Shown here piece by piece: positions 8,452-16,506 of a stretch of DNA of 64,000 nt. Origin of the DNA: JBBROS01 sp965260995 (GTDB lineage: Bacteria; Pseudomonadota; Alphaproteobacteria; Acetobacterales; Acetobacteraceae); NCBI GenBank assembly GCA_965260995.1, contig CBDHCD010000003.1:1-64000 (forward strand), written 5' to 3'. The notes under the pieces are model-generated. The model was given only the letters and a program-made list of their open reading frames with translations. It did not search any database and was not told the DNA's origin. The stretch's first letter is position 1; each line of letters begins with the position of its first letter. The position numbers and the translations under genes are program-made.

Positions 8452-8615
8452 CAGGCGCGTGCCGTCTCGTCGTGCAAAGTGAGCTTCCCCCGCGGCCCGG
8501 CCTCCGGCCTGCGGCTGCTGACGATGAGATGCGGCAACCGGCTTCGCTTGCCAATAGCCGCCGACGCATTACCCTCTGCTGCACGGCCCGGCACCGCAGG
8601 AAAGTCCCTCAGCGC

Positions 8616-8936
8616 ATGTACATCGCCATGAACCGCTTCAAAGTCGCCCCAGGGTCGGAGGACGCGTTCGAGCACGTCTGGACCAGCCGCGACTCGCACC
8701 TGAAAGAGGTGCCGGGGTTCATCGAGTTCCACCTGCTGCGCGGCCCGCAGAAGGAGGATCACGTGCTCTATTCGAGCCACACGATCTGGTCCGACCACGC
8801 CGCTTTCGAGGGCTGGACCAAGTCGGAGGCGTTCCGGGCCGCCCACCGCAACGCGGGCAACACGGGCGCCGCCGCGCCGCTCTACCTCGGCCATCCGGAG
8901 TTCGAGGGCTTCGAGGTGGTGCAGACGGTCAAGTAG
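8616..8936 (+). CDS. Antibiotic biosynthesis monooxygenase fold protein, IsdG/HmuQ-like
   Basis: A 106-residue ferredoxin-like-fold protein. The N-terminal MYIAMNRFKVAPGSE with a conserved Asn, then a Trp, then the HTIWSD...FRAAHRNAG region match the ABM superfamily, and the Asn/Trp/His set is what heme-degrading IsdG/HmuQ members use. If so, it opens heme in the cytoplasm to release iron. The ATG at 8616 precedes the conserved strand; the longer open frame upstream has no family similarity. The last 8 bp overlap the convergent methyltransferase gene. There are no heme-uptake genes next to it, so a heme substrate is inferred from the residues alone. Confidence 0.75.
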   Translation: MYIAMNRFKVAPGSEDAFEHVWTSRDSHLKEVPGFIEFHLLRGPQKEDHVLYSSHTIWSDHAAFEGWTKSEAFRAAHRNAGNTGAAAPLYLGHPEFEGFEVVQTVK

Positions 8937-9846
8937 GCCCTGGACCGCCGGGGTTGACGGCGGAGTAGAGCCAGCACGCCGCGCCGAGCGCCACGCGGCC
9001 GTCGGCGGCATGATCGCGCATCGCGCGGCGGGCGGCGGCGAAGGCGGCCTGGCGCGTCGCCGGGCCGGCGTCCCGGAGCAGGGCGGACGCCGGCCCGATC
9101 TCCAGCGTGAACGCGACCGCCTGCTCGACCGCCGCCTCGTCCGACCCGTCCACCGCCTCGGCCACGGGCAGCACGGCATCGAGCGGGCGCGCGTTGACGG
9201 ACTCGTAGCCAGCGTCGGTCAGGATGCGGCCGACGCGCTCGGCGTCGGCGAAGGCGAACGGGCCGGGCGCGTGCGGCGGCGGCGGCTCGGGGGCGGGCAC
9301 GACCTCCAGCGCCGCGCCGCGCGCGACGGTGATCCAGGGGTTCTGGTCCAGCGGACGCCAGCACAGCATCGACACCCGCCCGCCGGGCCGCAAGGCTCGC
9401 CGCATCTGTGCGAAGGCAGCCGCCGGGTCGGCGAAGAACATCACGCCGAGGCGAGAGGCGAGCAGGCTCGCCGCCGGGGCCGGCACCAGCGGGGCGGAGG
9501 CGTCGGCCTCGCGCCACTCGATCGGGGCCGCGTCTTGAGAGGCGTCGGGCGGGAGCGACCGGGCGATGGCGAGCATCGGCCGCGACACGTCGAGGGCGAG
9601 CACCGATCCGGCCGGGCCGAGACGCCGCGCGAGGGCGAGGCTGAGCGCGCCGCAACCACAGCCGACATCAATGGCCTGTTCGCCCATCTGAGGCGCGGCG
9701 TGGGCCAGCAGGGCGTCGGTGAGCGGTTGGAACACGCGGTCGAGGCGCGCCTGGTTGCGCGCCCACCTCTCGCCGACCTCACCGTTCCAGTACTCGGTCT
9801 GATCGACAGGCGGCTGACCGGCCGAGGACGTCCCTTCGCCGCTCAT
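8929..9846 (-). CDS. Class I SAM-dependent methyltransferase
   Basis: A 305-residue protein with the SAM-binding motif I AIDVGCGCGALSLALA, an acidic motif II region (VLALDVSRPML), a motif IV/V region (LLASRLGVMFF) and the post-motif LRPGGRVSMLCWRP. The N-terminal YWNGEVGERWARNQARLD segment is common in the UbiE/arsenite-methyltransferase-like branch of small-molecule methyltransferases. The substrate cannot be told from the sequence. Its 3' end overlaps the convergent monooxygenase gene by 8 bp. It starts about 75 bp upstream of the small secreted protein gene on the same strand. Confidence 0.8.
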   Translation of the reverse strand: MSGEGTSSAGQPPVDQTEYWNGEVGERWARNQARLDRVFQPLTDALLAHAAPQMGEQAIDVGCGCGALSLALARRLGPAGSVLALDVSRPMLAIARSLPPDASQDAAPIEWREADASAPLVPAPAASLLASRLGVMFFADPAAAFAQMRRALRPGGRVSMLCWRPLDQNPWITVARGAALEVVPAPEPPPPHAPGPFAFADAERVGRILTDAGYESVNARPLDAVLPVAEAVDGSDEAAVEQAVAFTLEIGPASALLRDAGPATRQAAFAAARRAMRDHAADGRVALGAACWLYSAVNPGGPGPT

Positions 9847-9922
9847 GCCATGCCCCGGCGTCGGGCGGCCGGCCGTGAGCCGACCGGCCGCGCGACGGAG
9901 AAGTGTCGTTGCCGGGCGACGG

Positions 9923-10165
9923 TCAACGCTGCGGGGTGGCCCCTTGGCCGGAGCCGTGGCCCTGGGCCTGCTTCTGGCTGGCCGACTTGTTGGCCATGTG
10001 CCGGCCGACCAAGCAGCCGCCGGCAGCGCCCAGCACGCCGTGCCCGGCCGCGTGGCCAGCGAGGCCGCCGACCACGGCGCCCTTGATGCAGCCTTTCGCC
10101 TCGGCCGGCTGGGCGGCCCCGAGCGCGAACGCGACGAGGGTGGCGATCGTCAGGACGGTCCTCAT
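9923..10165 (-). CDS. Small exported glycine-rich protein
   Basis: An 80-residue protein starting at the ATG at 10165: signal peptide of about 23 residues (MRTVLTIATLVAFALGAAQPAEA), then a glycine-zipper-like segment (GAVVGGLAGHAAGHGVLGAAGG) and a polar, Gln/Gly-rich tail. Two Cys residues (KGCIKG, GGCLVG) bracket the glycine-rich part and could form a disulfide. Such proteins are common and usually uncharacterised in this group. Function unknown. Confidence 0.6.
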   Translation of the reverse strand: MRTVLTIATLVAFALGAAQPAEAKGCIKGAVVGGLAGHAAGHGVLGAAGGCLVGRHMANKSASQKQAQGHGSGQGATPQR

Positions 10166-10239
10166 AGCGGCGGCTCCGATTGGTTGCGCAACATGCAACG
10201 CCTTCGGACCAGGATGGTTCTCGCGACGCGCGTGGCCGG

Positions 10240-11127
10240 TCAAGTCTCGTCGCGTCCCGCGCCGATCTCGGTCCAGCGCGGCGACAGGCGGTCGATCAGG
10301 GCATCGAACTGGTCGAGCGAGCGGTAGGTGATGCGGACGGTGCCGCCGCGGCCGTTGACCTGGATGCGCACGTCGAGGCCGAGGGACAGGCTCAGCTCGC
10401 GCTCCAGCGCGGTGTGCTCGGCGTCCGGCGGCGGGCGCGGCGGCGGCGGCGGGTTCACCTCCTTGTCCAGCAGGGCCTCCGTTTGCCGCACGTTGAGGCC
10501 GCGCGCCAGCACGGTGCGGGCGGCGGCCTCGGCGTCGGGGTGGGCCAGCAGCGCGCGGGCGTGCCCGGCCGACAGCGCCCCGGACTGCACGTGGACGCGG
10601 ACCGCCTCGGGCAGTTGCAGCAGGCGCAACGTGTTGGTGACGTGGCTGCGGGATTTGCCGAGCAGGCCGCCCAGGTTGTCCTGGGTGAGGCCGAACTCGC
10701 CGACCAGGCGGCGGTAGCCTTCCGCTTCCTCGATGGCGTCGAGGTCCTGGCGCTGCAGGTTCTCGACCAGGGCGGCGGCCATCGCCTCCGTGTCGGTGAG
10801 CGGGCGGACCAGCACCGGGATCTCATGCAACCCGGCGGCCTGGGCCGCGCGCCAGCGCCGCTCGCCGGCGATGATCTGGTGGCCGGAGCCGGACGGATGC
10901 GGGCGGGCGAGGATGGGCTGCAGCACGCCCTGCTGCCTGATGGAGGCGGTGAGTTCGGCGAGGGCGGCCGGGTCGATGCTGGCGCGGGGCTGGAACGGGC
11001 CCGGCTCGAGGTCGGCCACCGGCAGGATGGTGCGGTTGGCGGCGTTGCCGGCCGCGGGGGTGGCGTCGCCGAGCAGGGCGGCGAGGCCACGGCCCAGGCG
11101 GGGCGCGCCGTCGCGGGCCGGCCTCAT
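10240..11127 (-). CDS. parB: Chromosome partitioning protein ParB
   Basis: A 295-residue centromere-binding CTP switch protein. The N-terminal RLGRGLAALLGD peptide that stimulates ParA is present, followed by the ParB/Srx nuclease-like domain with the CTP/DNA signature AGERRWRAAQAAGL, the ALVENLQRQDLDAIEEAEGYRRL motif, a helix-turn-helix (GKSRSHVTNTLRLLQLP) and a C-terminal dimerisation domain. The ATG at 11127 overlaps the parA stop codon (ATGA), so translation is coupled. No parS (16-bp GTTTCACGTGAAAC-like) site was noticed near it. It acts with ParA in origin segregation; the probable oriC lies about 49 kb away in this window. Confidence 0.95.
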   Translation of the reverse strand: MRPARDGAPRLGRGLAALLGDATPAAGNAANRTILPVADLEPGPFQPRASIDPAALAELTASIRQQGVLQPILARPHPSGSGHQIIAGERRWRAAQAAGLHEIPVLVRPLTDTEAMAAALVENLQRQDLDAIEEAEGYRRLVGEFGLTQDNLGGLLGKSRSHVTNTLRLLQLPEAVRVHVQSGALSAGHARALLAHPDAEAAARTVLARGLNVRQTEALLDKEVNPPPPPRPPPDAEHTALERELSLSLGLDVRIQVNGRGGTVRITYRSLDQFDALIDRLSPRWTEIGAGRDET

Positions 11128-11906
11128 GCGGCGGCGCGCTCGCGGCGGATCACCTCGGCGGCGAGGCGGACGTAGGCCTGCGCGCCCGGCGAGCGGTTGT
11201 CGTAGAGCAGCACGGGCTTGCCGTGGCTCGGGGCCTCGGACACGCGGACGTTGCGGGGGATGACGGTGTCGTAGACGGCGTGACCGAACACGGAGCGGAC
11301 GTCGGCGGCGACCAGCTCCGACAGGTTGTTGCGGCGGTCGAACATGGTCAGCACGATGCCTTGCAGCTCCAGCCCCGGGTTGAGGTTGCGGCGGACGCGG
11401 TCGATGGTTTGCACGAGTTGGCTGATCCCTTCCAGGGCGAAGAACTCGCATTGCAGCGGCACCAGCACGGCGTCGGCGGCGACGAGGCCGTTGACGGTGA
11501 GCAGGCCGAGGCTGGGCGGGCAGTCGATCAGCACGGTCGCGTCCCTGGGCGCGGCGGCGATGGCCTGCTTGAGGTGGAACTCGCGCCGGGCCTCGCCGGC
11601 CAGCTCGATCTCGGCGCCGGCGAGGTCGGGGTCGGACGGCACGAGCGACAGGCCGGGGATGCCGGTCGGGACCGCCGCCTCGGTGAGCGCCGTATGGCCG
11701 GTGAGGGCGGCGTAGGCGCCGGGCGAGCGGCGGGCGCGATGGACGCCGAAGCCGGTGGACGCGTTGCCTTGCGGGTCGAGGTCGATCAGCAGCACGGTCT
11801 CGCCGACCGCGGCCATGGCGGTGGCGAGGTTGATGGCGGTGGTGGTCTTGCCGACGCCGCCCTTCTGGTTGGCGATGGCGAGGACGCGGCGGCGGGATCT
11901 AGACAT
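11124..11906 (-). CDS. parA: Chromosome partitioning ATPase ParA
   Basis: A 260-residue Walker-type ATPase with the deviant P-loop KGGVGKTT (15-22), Walker A' LLIDLDPQGNAST and Walker B VLIDCPPSLG. The absence of an N-terminal DNA-binding extension marks it as the chromosomal Soj type. It overlaps rsmG by 8 bp upstream and parB by 4 bp downstream, giving the rsmG-parA-parB order typical of alphaproteobacteria. Confidence 0.96.
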   Translation of the reverse strand: MSRSRRRVLAIANQKGGVGKTTTAINLATAMAAVGETVLLIDLDPQGNASTGFGVHRARRSPGAYAALTGHTALTEAAVPTGIPGLSLVPSDPDLAGAEIELAGEARREFHLKQAIAAAPRDATVLIDCPPSLGLLTVNGLVAADAVLVPLQCEFFALEGISQLVQTIDRVRRNLNPGLELQGIVLTMFDRRNNLSELVAADVRSVFGHAVYDTVIPRNVRVSEAPSHGKPVLLYDNRSPGAQAYVRLAAEVIRRERAAA

Positions 11907-12531
11907 GCGCGGGAACGCGCCGGACCGGGCCGAGGACCAGGACCGGGCCTTCCGCCGGCCCGGCCGCCGCGGCGTCGAATCGCCAGCCGGCGGCGCGGGC
12001 GGCCTCGAGTTCCTCGCCGGCGCGGGCGCCCTTGGGGAACAGCATGGTGCCGCCCGGGGCGAGCAGCGGTGCGGCCAGCGCCAGCAAGGCCGGCAGCGGG
12101 GCGAGGGCGCGGGCGGTGACGAGGGGGGCGGGGGCCAGGGAGAACGGGGCCAGGGACACGGCCTCGATGCGCGCGGCGTGGACCGTGACCGGGGCGGCGG
12201 TGAGGCGGGCGGCCTCGCCCAGGAAGGCGGCCTTGCGCCGGTCGGATTCGACCAGGTCGAACGGGATGCCGGTGGCGATGGCCAGCACGAGGCCGGGCAG
12301 CCCGGCGCCGGAGCCGAGGTCGATCGCCCGCGCCGCGCCGGGCGGGATCAACGGCAGCAGACGGAGGCTGTCCAGCACATGGCGGGACCAGATGGACCCC
12401 CGGTCGGCGGCGGAGACGAGGTTGATGCGCCGGGTCCAGGCGTCGAGCAGGCCAGCGTAGGCGCGCAGCCGGTCCAGCGCGCCGGGCGGCAGCGCCGGGG
12501 AGGACCCGGCCGAATGGAACTCGGGGAGCAT
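11899..12531 (-). CDS. rsmG: 16S rRNA (guanine-527-N7)-methyltransferase RsmG (GidB)
   Basis: A 210-residue SAM methyltransferase of the GidB family: N-terminal helices ending NLVSAAD with SRHVLDSL, motif I DLGSGAGLPGLVLA, VESDRRKAAFL and the later VTARALAPLPALL and FPKG segments. The ATG at 12531 is preferred because upstream codons in the open frame derive from the tandem ACCATG repeat region and lack family similarity. It leads the rsmG-parA-parB operon. The usual upstream partners mnmE and mnmG are not here; instead a divergent ogt gene follows. Confidence 0.92.
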   Translation of the reverse strand: MLPEFHSAGSSPALPPGALDRLRAYAGLLDAWTRRINLVSAADRGSIWSRHVLDSLRLLPLIPPGAARAIDLGSGAGLPGLVLAIATGIPFDLVESDRRKAAFLGEAARLTAAPVTVHAARIEAVSLAPFSLAPAPLVTARALAPLPALLALAAPLLAPGGTMLFPKGARAGEELEAARAAGWRFDAAAAGPAEGPVLVLGPVRRVPAHV

Positions 12532-12562
12532 GGGAATCGCGTAGCATGGCCCGCCCAGGGAA

Positions 12563-12610
12563 ACCATGCCCAGGAGACCATGCCCGGGAGACCATGCCCG
12601 GGGAGACCAT
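12563..12610. repeat. Four 14-15-bp repeats containing ACCATG, upstream of rsmG
   Basis: ACCATGCCC-type units occur at 12563, 12577, 12591 and 12606 with spacing of 14, 14 and 15 bp in the rsmG/ogt divergent region. Read on the plus strand each has a GGAGACC before an ATG, which looks like a miniature RBS-start array, but no long plus-strand frame follows. I see no coding role. Confidence 0.75.
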
Positions 12611-12626
12611 GCGGGAGCTGCCGCCC

Positions 12627-12656
12627 TTGACAGCGGTGCGCCCGGGGAAGATGGCA
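12627..12656 (+). promoter_or_regulatory. Possible sigma70-type promoter of ogt
   Basis: A perfect TTGACA at 12627-12632 is followed after 17-18 bp by a weak -10 (GATGGC/ATGGCA). A strong Shine-Dalgarno (AGGAGGGA around 12669) and the TTG start at 12685 follow. The -10 match is poor. Confidence 0.35.
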
Positions 12657-12684
12657 TGGCGTTCGATCAGGAGGGACATCGGGT

Positions 12685-13233
12685 TTGCCGCAACTGAGCT
12701 TCCGCACGTCGCTGCTCGACGCGCTGACCGTGACCGAGGAAGAGGGCGCGATCGTCGCGCTCGACTGGGGCTGGGGGCGGGACCAGGCCGAGACGCCGCT
12801 GCTGCGGGCCGCCCGGACGCAGATCGAGGAGTACCTGGACGGCGGGCGGCGGGCGTTCGACCTGCCGCTCCGGCCATGCGGCACGAGTTACCGTCGCCGG
12901 GTCTGGGCCGCGCTGGGCGGCATCCCGTTCGGCCAGACCCGGACCTACGCCGAGGTCGCGGCCCTGGCCGGGGGCGGGGCGCGGTCCGTGGGCGGGGCGA
13001 ACGGGGCCAACCCGATCCCGATCCTGATCCCGTGCCACCGGGTCGTGGCGGCGGCGGGCCTCGGCGGCTATTCCGGCGGCGAGGGCCTGGAAACCAAGCG
13101 CCGCTTGTTGCAACTTGAGCGGCGGGCCAGCCAGGATCAAGACGATGGGCCGGCCGGCCAGGGCCGGAACGAGCGGCGGGCCGGCCAGGGCCAGGGTCAA
13201 GGCCGGGGCCAGGCCGAAACGCACGCCGCCTGA
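12685..13233 (+). CDS. ogt: Methylated-DNA--protein-cysteine methyltransferase (O6-alkylguanine repair)
   Basis: A suicide repair protein that moves the alkyl group from O6-alkylguanine to its own Cys. It has the acceptor motif IPCHRVV with Cys117, the arginine-finger HTH region IPFGQTRTYAEVA, the Asn hinge GANPIPILIPCH and the GGYSGGEGLETKRRLLQLE ending. Residues 1-145 match the family; the last 35 residues are a low-complexity Gly/Gln/Arg tail from imperfect DNA repeats and look like a recent extension. The TTG start at 12685 is supported by AGGAGGG 8-10 bp upstream and by the position of the family N-terminus; there is no nearby ATG in frame. Confidence 0.92.
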   Translation: MPQLSFRTSLLDALTVTEEEGAIVALDWGWGRDQAETPLLRAARTQIEEYLDGGRRAFDLPLRPCGTSYRRRVWAALGGIPFGQTRTYAEVAALAGGGARSVGGANGANPIPILIPCHRVVAAAGLGGYSGGEGLETKRRLLQLERRASQDQDDGPAGQGRNERRAGQGQGQGRGQAETHAA

Positions 13234-13255
13234 CAGGGCAGCTGGAGGACAATCG

Positions 13256-14230
13256 ATGTCGAAAGCGATCCGCATTCACGCCCACGGCGGCCCCGACGCG
13301 ATGCGCTGGGAAGACGTGCCGACCCCTGAGCCCGGCCCGGCCGAGGCCCTGGTCCACCACGCTGCCGTCGGCCTCAACTACATCGACGTCTACTTCCGCA
13401 CCGGGCTTTACAAGCTGCCGTCCTTCCCGGCGACGCTCGGGATGGAGGCGGCCGGCGTGGTGCGCGCCGTGGGGTCGGAGGTGACGGCGGTCGCGGTCGA
13501 CGACCGGGTGGCCTACGCCACCGGGCCGCTGGGCGCCTACGCCACCGACCGGGTGATCTCGGCCGACCGCCTCGTCAAGCTGCCCGACGCCATCGACGAC
13601 CAGACGGCGGCGGCGATGATGCTGCAAGGCATGACGGCGCAGTACCTGCTGCGGCGCACCCACCACGTCGAGGCCGGCGAGACGATCGTGGTCCACGCCG
13701 CGGCGGGCGGCGTCGGCCTGATCATGTGCCAGTGGGCCAAGCACCTCGGCGCCACGGTGATCGGCGTGGTGTCGAGCGAGGAGAAGGCGGCGCTGGCGCG
13801 CGAGCACGGGGCGGCGCACGTCGTGATCGGCCACGAGCGCCTGGTCAGCGAGGTCAAGCGGATCACCGGCGGCGCGATGGTGCCGGTCGTCTACGACAGC
13901 GTCGGGCGCGACAGCTTCGCGGCCAGCCTCGATTGCCTGTCGCCGCTCGGGCTGATGGTCTCGTTCGGCAACGCCTCCGGCCCGGTGCCGCCGGTCGACC
14001 TCGGCGTGCTGTCGGCCAAGGGCAGCCTGTTCGTCACCCGGCCGACGCTCGCGACCTACACCGCCAAGCCGGCCGACCTCGCGATGACGGCCGAGGACCT
14101 GTTCGGCGTCGTGGCCTCGGGCGCGGTGAAGATCCGGGTCAATCAAACTTTCGCCCTGCAGGACGCGGCGGCGGCGCACGAAGCCCTGGAAGCGCGCAAG
14201 ACCACGGGGAGCACGGTGCTGACGCCCTGA
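13256..14230 (+). CDS. NADPH:quinone oxidoreductase (zinc-independent MDR family, QOR type)
   Basis: A 324-residue medium-chain reductase. The N-terminal IRIHAHGGPDAMRWEDVP and VGLNYIDVYFRTGLYKLP match QOR. The cofactor motif HAAAGGVGLIMCQWAKHLGA (AxxGGVG) binds NADPH, and the structural-zinc cysteines of alcohol dehydrogenases are absent. QOR enzymes reduce quinones by one electron or act on enones. The ATG at 13256 has GGAGG 10 bp upstream. Two GC-rich hairpins follow the stop codon, so it is probably transcribed alone or with ogt. Confidence 0.9.
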   Translation: MSKAIRIHAHGGPDAMRWEDVPTPEPGPAEALVHHAAVGLNYIDVYFRTGLYKLPSFPATLGMEAAGVVRAVGSEVTAVAVDDRVAYATGPLGAYATDRVISADRLVKLPDAIDDQTAAAMMLQGMTAQYLLRRTHHVEAGETIVVHAAAGGVGLIMCQWAKHLGATVIGVVSSEEKAALAREHGAAHVVIGHERLVSEVKRITGGAMVPVVYDSVGRDSFAASLDCLSPLGLMVSFGNASGPVPPVDLGVLSAKGSLFVTRPTLATYTAKPADLAMTAEDLFGVVASGAVKIRVNQTFALQDAAAAHEALEARKTTGSTVLTP

Positions 14231-14236
14231 TGGCGT

Positions 14237-14300
14237 GGCCGCGGGCGCGGCCCTGACGATGCCGGCCGCGGGCGCGGCCTTGGCGGCCTTGGCGGCCTTG
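14237..14300 (+). terminator. Duplicated GC hairpin plus 9-bp repeat after the quinone oxidoreductase gene
   Basis: GGCCGCGGGCGCGGCC, a perfect 6-bp stem with a 4-nt loop, occurs at 14237-14252 and again at 14264-14279. It is followed by three 9-bp GCGGCCTTG units (14274-14300). The hairpins start 6 bp after the stop codon, consistent with a duplicated terminator without a T-tract. This is another boundary-located tandem amplification. Confidence 0.55.
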
Positions 14301-14401
14301 GCGGCGTCGGCCGCAAGCGCCGGGTCCGCGCCCTGAGCGACCGCGCCCCCGATCCCCGCCGCACGCGGCTGACGGCCCTGATCGTCGCCTGCGCGCTGTT
14401 C

Positions 14402-15751
14402 ATGCAGAACCTGGACGGGACGGTGGTGGCGACGGCGCTGCCGGCGATGGCGCGCACGTTCGGGGCCGACCCGCTGCACATGAACGTGGCGCTCACGTCC
14501 TACCTGCTGAGCCTCGCGGTGTTCATCCCGGTCAGCGGCTGGATGGCGGACCGCTTCGGGGCGCGGTCGGTGTTCCGGGCGGCGATCGGGGTGTTCACGG
14601 CCGGGTCGATCCTCTGCGGCATGGCGGACAGCCTGCCGTTCCTGGTGGCCGCGCGGATTGTCCAAGGCGCGGGCGGGGCGATGATGGTGCCGGTGGGGCG
14701 GCTCGTGCTGCTGCGCAGCGTCGCCAAGAGCGAGCTGGTGGCGGCGATGGCGTGGCTGACGACGCCGGCCTTGATCGGCCCGGTGGTGGGGCCGCCCTTG
14801 GGCGGGCTGCTGGTGACGTACGCCGACTGGCGCTGGATCTTCGACATCAACGTGCCGATCGGGGTGCTGGGGATGGTGCTGGTCAGCCGCTATGTGGAGG
14901 ACGTGCGCGAGCCGTCGCCGGGGCGGCTCGACTGGACCGGCCTCGTGTTGTCAGGGCTGGCGCTGGCGTGCCTGATGTTCGGCTTCGAGACGGCGGGGCG
15001 GGGCGTGCTGTCCGCGCCGGCGGTGGCCGGGCTGATCGGGGTGGGGCTGGCGGCGGGGGCGCTCTACGTGCGGCACGCGGGGCGGCGGGCGGACCCGCTG
15101 CTCGACCTGCGGCTGCTGCGGACGCCGACCTTCGCGGTGTCGGTGACGGCCGGGTCGTTGTTCCGGGTGGGGGTGGGGGCGGTGCCGTTCCTGCTGCCGC
15201 TGATGCTGCAACTGGGGTTCGGGCAGACGGCGGCGCAGAGCGGGTCGATCACCTTCGCCAGCGCCGTGGGCGCGATCGCGATGAAGCCGGCGGCGCAGTG
15301 GACGCTGCGGCGGTTCGGGTTCCGCATGACGCTCGCCTGGAACGGGGCGCTGGCGGCGGGGCTGCTGGGGGCGATGGCGCTGTTCCGGCCCGGCTGGCCG
15401 CTGGCGGCGACCTACGCCGTGCTGGTGGCGGGCGGCTTCCTGCGCTCGTTGCAGTTCACCGCCTTCAACACCATCGCCTACGCCGACATCCCGCGCGAGC
15501 GGATGAGTGCGGCGACCAGCCTTTACTCGACCTTGCAGCAGCTCTCGTTGACGCTGGGGATCACGGTCGGCGCGGCGGCCCTGGAGGCGGCGACCGCGGC
15601 CGCGGGGCGGGATGCGCCGGCGCCGTGGGACTTCTCGGTCGCCTTCGTGGTGGTGGCGCTGGTCAGCCTGACGGCGGCCCCGGTGTCGTTCCGCCTGGCG
15701 GACGCGGCCGGGGCGGAGATGAGCGGGCACCGATTGAAGGAGGCGGGGTAG
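14402..15751 (+). CDS. MFS drug efflux permease, DHA2 (EmrB/QacA) family
   Basis: A multi-spanning proton-driven exporter. Motif D1 (LDGTVVATALPAMA), the loop 2-3 motif A (GWMADRFGARSVF), the helix 4 motif (RIVQGAGGAMMVPVGR) and motif C (GPVVGPPLGGLLV) identify the 14-TM DHA2 family. The first ATG, at 14402, lies inside TM1. In-frame codons upstream (TRLTALIVACALF) complete TM1, but 14231-14401 holds no in-frame ATG, GTG or TTG; a CTG at 14333 would give 472 residues and an N-terminus of normal form. The true start is probably non-canonical. The stop directly abuts the nth start. Confidence 0.85.
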   Translation: MQNLDGTVVATALPAMARTFGADPLHMNVALTSYLLSLAVFIPVSGWMADRFGARSVFRAAIGVFTAGSILCGMADSLPFLVAARIVQGAGGAMMVPVGRLVLLRSVAKSELVAAMAWLTTPALIGPVVGPPLGGLLVTYADWRWIFDINVPIGVLGMVLVSRYVEDVREPSPGRLDWTGLVLSGLALACLMFGFETAGRGVLSAPAVAGLIGVGLAAGALYVRHAGRRADPLLDLRLLRTPTFAVSVTAGSLFRVGVGAVPFLLPLMLQLGFGQTAAQSGSITFASAVGAIAMKPAAQWTLRRFGFRMTLAWNGALAAGLLGAMALFRPGWPLAATYAVLVAGGFLRSLQFTAFNTIAYADIPRERMSAATSLYSTLQQLSLTLGITVGAAALEAATAAAGRDAPAPWDFSVAFVVVALVSLTAAPVSFRLADAAGAEMSGHRLKEAG

Positions 15752-16480
15752 ATGGCAGCGGCTGCAACGACCAAGCGGGCGCGCAGGACGCCGCCGATGA
15801 CGCTGGCGCAGGTGCGCGGCTTCATCGCCGCCCTGGCCGCGACCCACCCGAGGGCCGACAGCGAACTCGCGTTCGTGGACCCGTACACGCTGCTGGTGGC
15901 GGTGGTGCTGTCGGCGCAGACGACGGACAAGGCCGTGAACAAGGCGGGCCGGACGCTGTTCGCTGCCGCCCCCGGCCCGGCGGCGATGGTGGCATTGGGC
16001 GTCGAGGAGGTCGGCCGCCACATCCGCAGCATCGGGCTGTGGCAGGCCAAGGCGAGGAACGTGGTCGCGCTGTCGGCGCTGCTGCTGGAGCGGCACGGGG
16101 GGGCGGTGCCGCCGGACCGGGAGGCGCTGGAGGCGCTGCCCGGCGTCGGGCGCAAGACGGCGAACGTCGTGCTGAACGTGGCGTTCGGGCAGGACACGAT
16201 GGCGGTCGACACGCACATCTTCCGCCTCGGCAACCGCACCGGCATCGCGCCCGGGGCGACGGTGCGGGCGGTGGAGGACGGGCTGGTGAAGCGCATCCCG
16301 CGCGAGGCGCTGCGGCCGGCGCACCATTGGCTGATCCTGCACGGGCGTTACGTCTGCAAGGCGCGGCGGCCGGAGTGCTGGCGGTGCACGGCGGCCGAGT
16401 TCTGCCGCTACCCGGATAAGGTTTCGGGGCCGGGCGGGGGTGGGAGCGAGGGAGGTCCTGAGCCTTCAGAGATAGCTTGA
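15752..16480 (+). CDS. nth: Endonuclease III
   Basis: A 242-residue bifunctional DNA glycosylase/AP lyase for oxidised pyrimidines. The helix-hairpin-helix LPGVGRKTANVVL carries the catalytic Lys (K135), Asp lies in AVDTHIFR (D153), and four cysteines (202, 209, 212, 218) have the C-x6-C-x2-C-x5-C spacing of the [4Fe-4S] cluster. The start codon follows the efflux gene stop without a gap, so the two are likely co-transcribed. The C-terminal 20 residues are a non-conserved glycine-rich tail. Confidence 0.96.
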   Translation: MAAAATTKRARRTPPMTLAQVRGFIAALAATHPRADSELAFVDPYTLLVAVVLSAQTTDKAVNKAGRTLFAAAPGPAAMVALGVEEVGRHIRSIGLWQAKARNVVALSALLLERHGGAVPPDREALEALPGVGRKTANVVLNVAFGQDTMAVDTHIFRLGNRTGIAPGATVRAVEDGLVKRIPREALRPAHHWLILHGRYVCKARRPECWRCTAAEFCRYPDKVSGPGGGGSEGGPEPSEIA

Positions 16481-16506
16481 GACGTGGCTCCCCGACTGCT
16501 CGCTCC

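Noticed and set aside
8451..9179. Minus-strand frame covering the small monooxygenase gene
   Set aside because: The plus-strand protein matches the ABM/IsdG family; the minus-strand frame is Arg-rich and unsupported.
12563..12610. Series of RBS-ATG mini-starts for leader peptides upstream of ogt
   Set aside because: The ATGs are copies of a 14-15-bp repeat and none opens a plausible reading frame into a known protein.
11786..14665. Minus-strand open frame of about 960 codons crossing ogt, the quinone oxidoreductase gene and the DHA2 gene
   Set aside because: It runs through three well-supported plus-strand genes and reads as charged low-complexity sequence.
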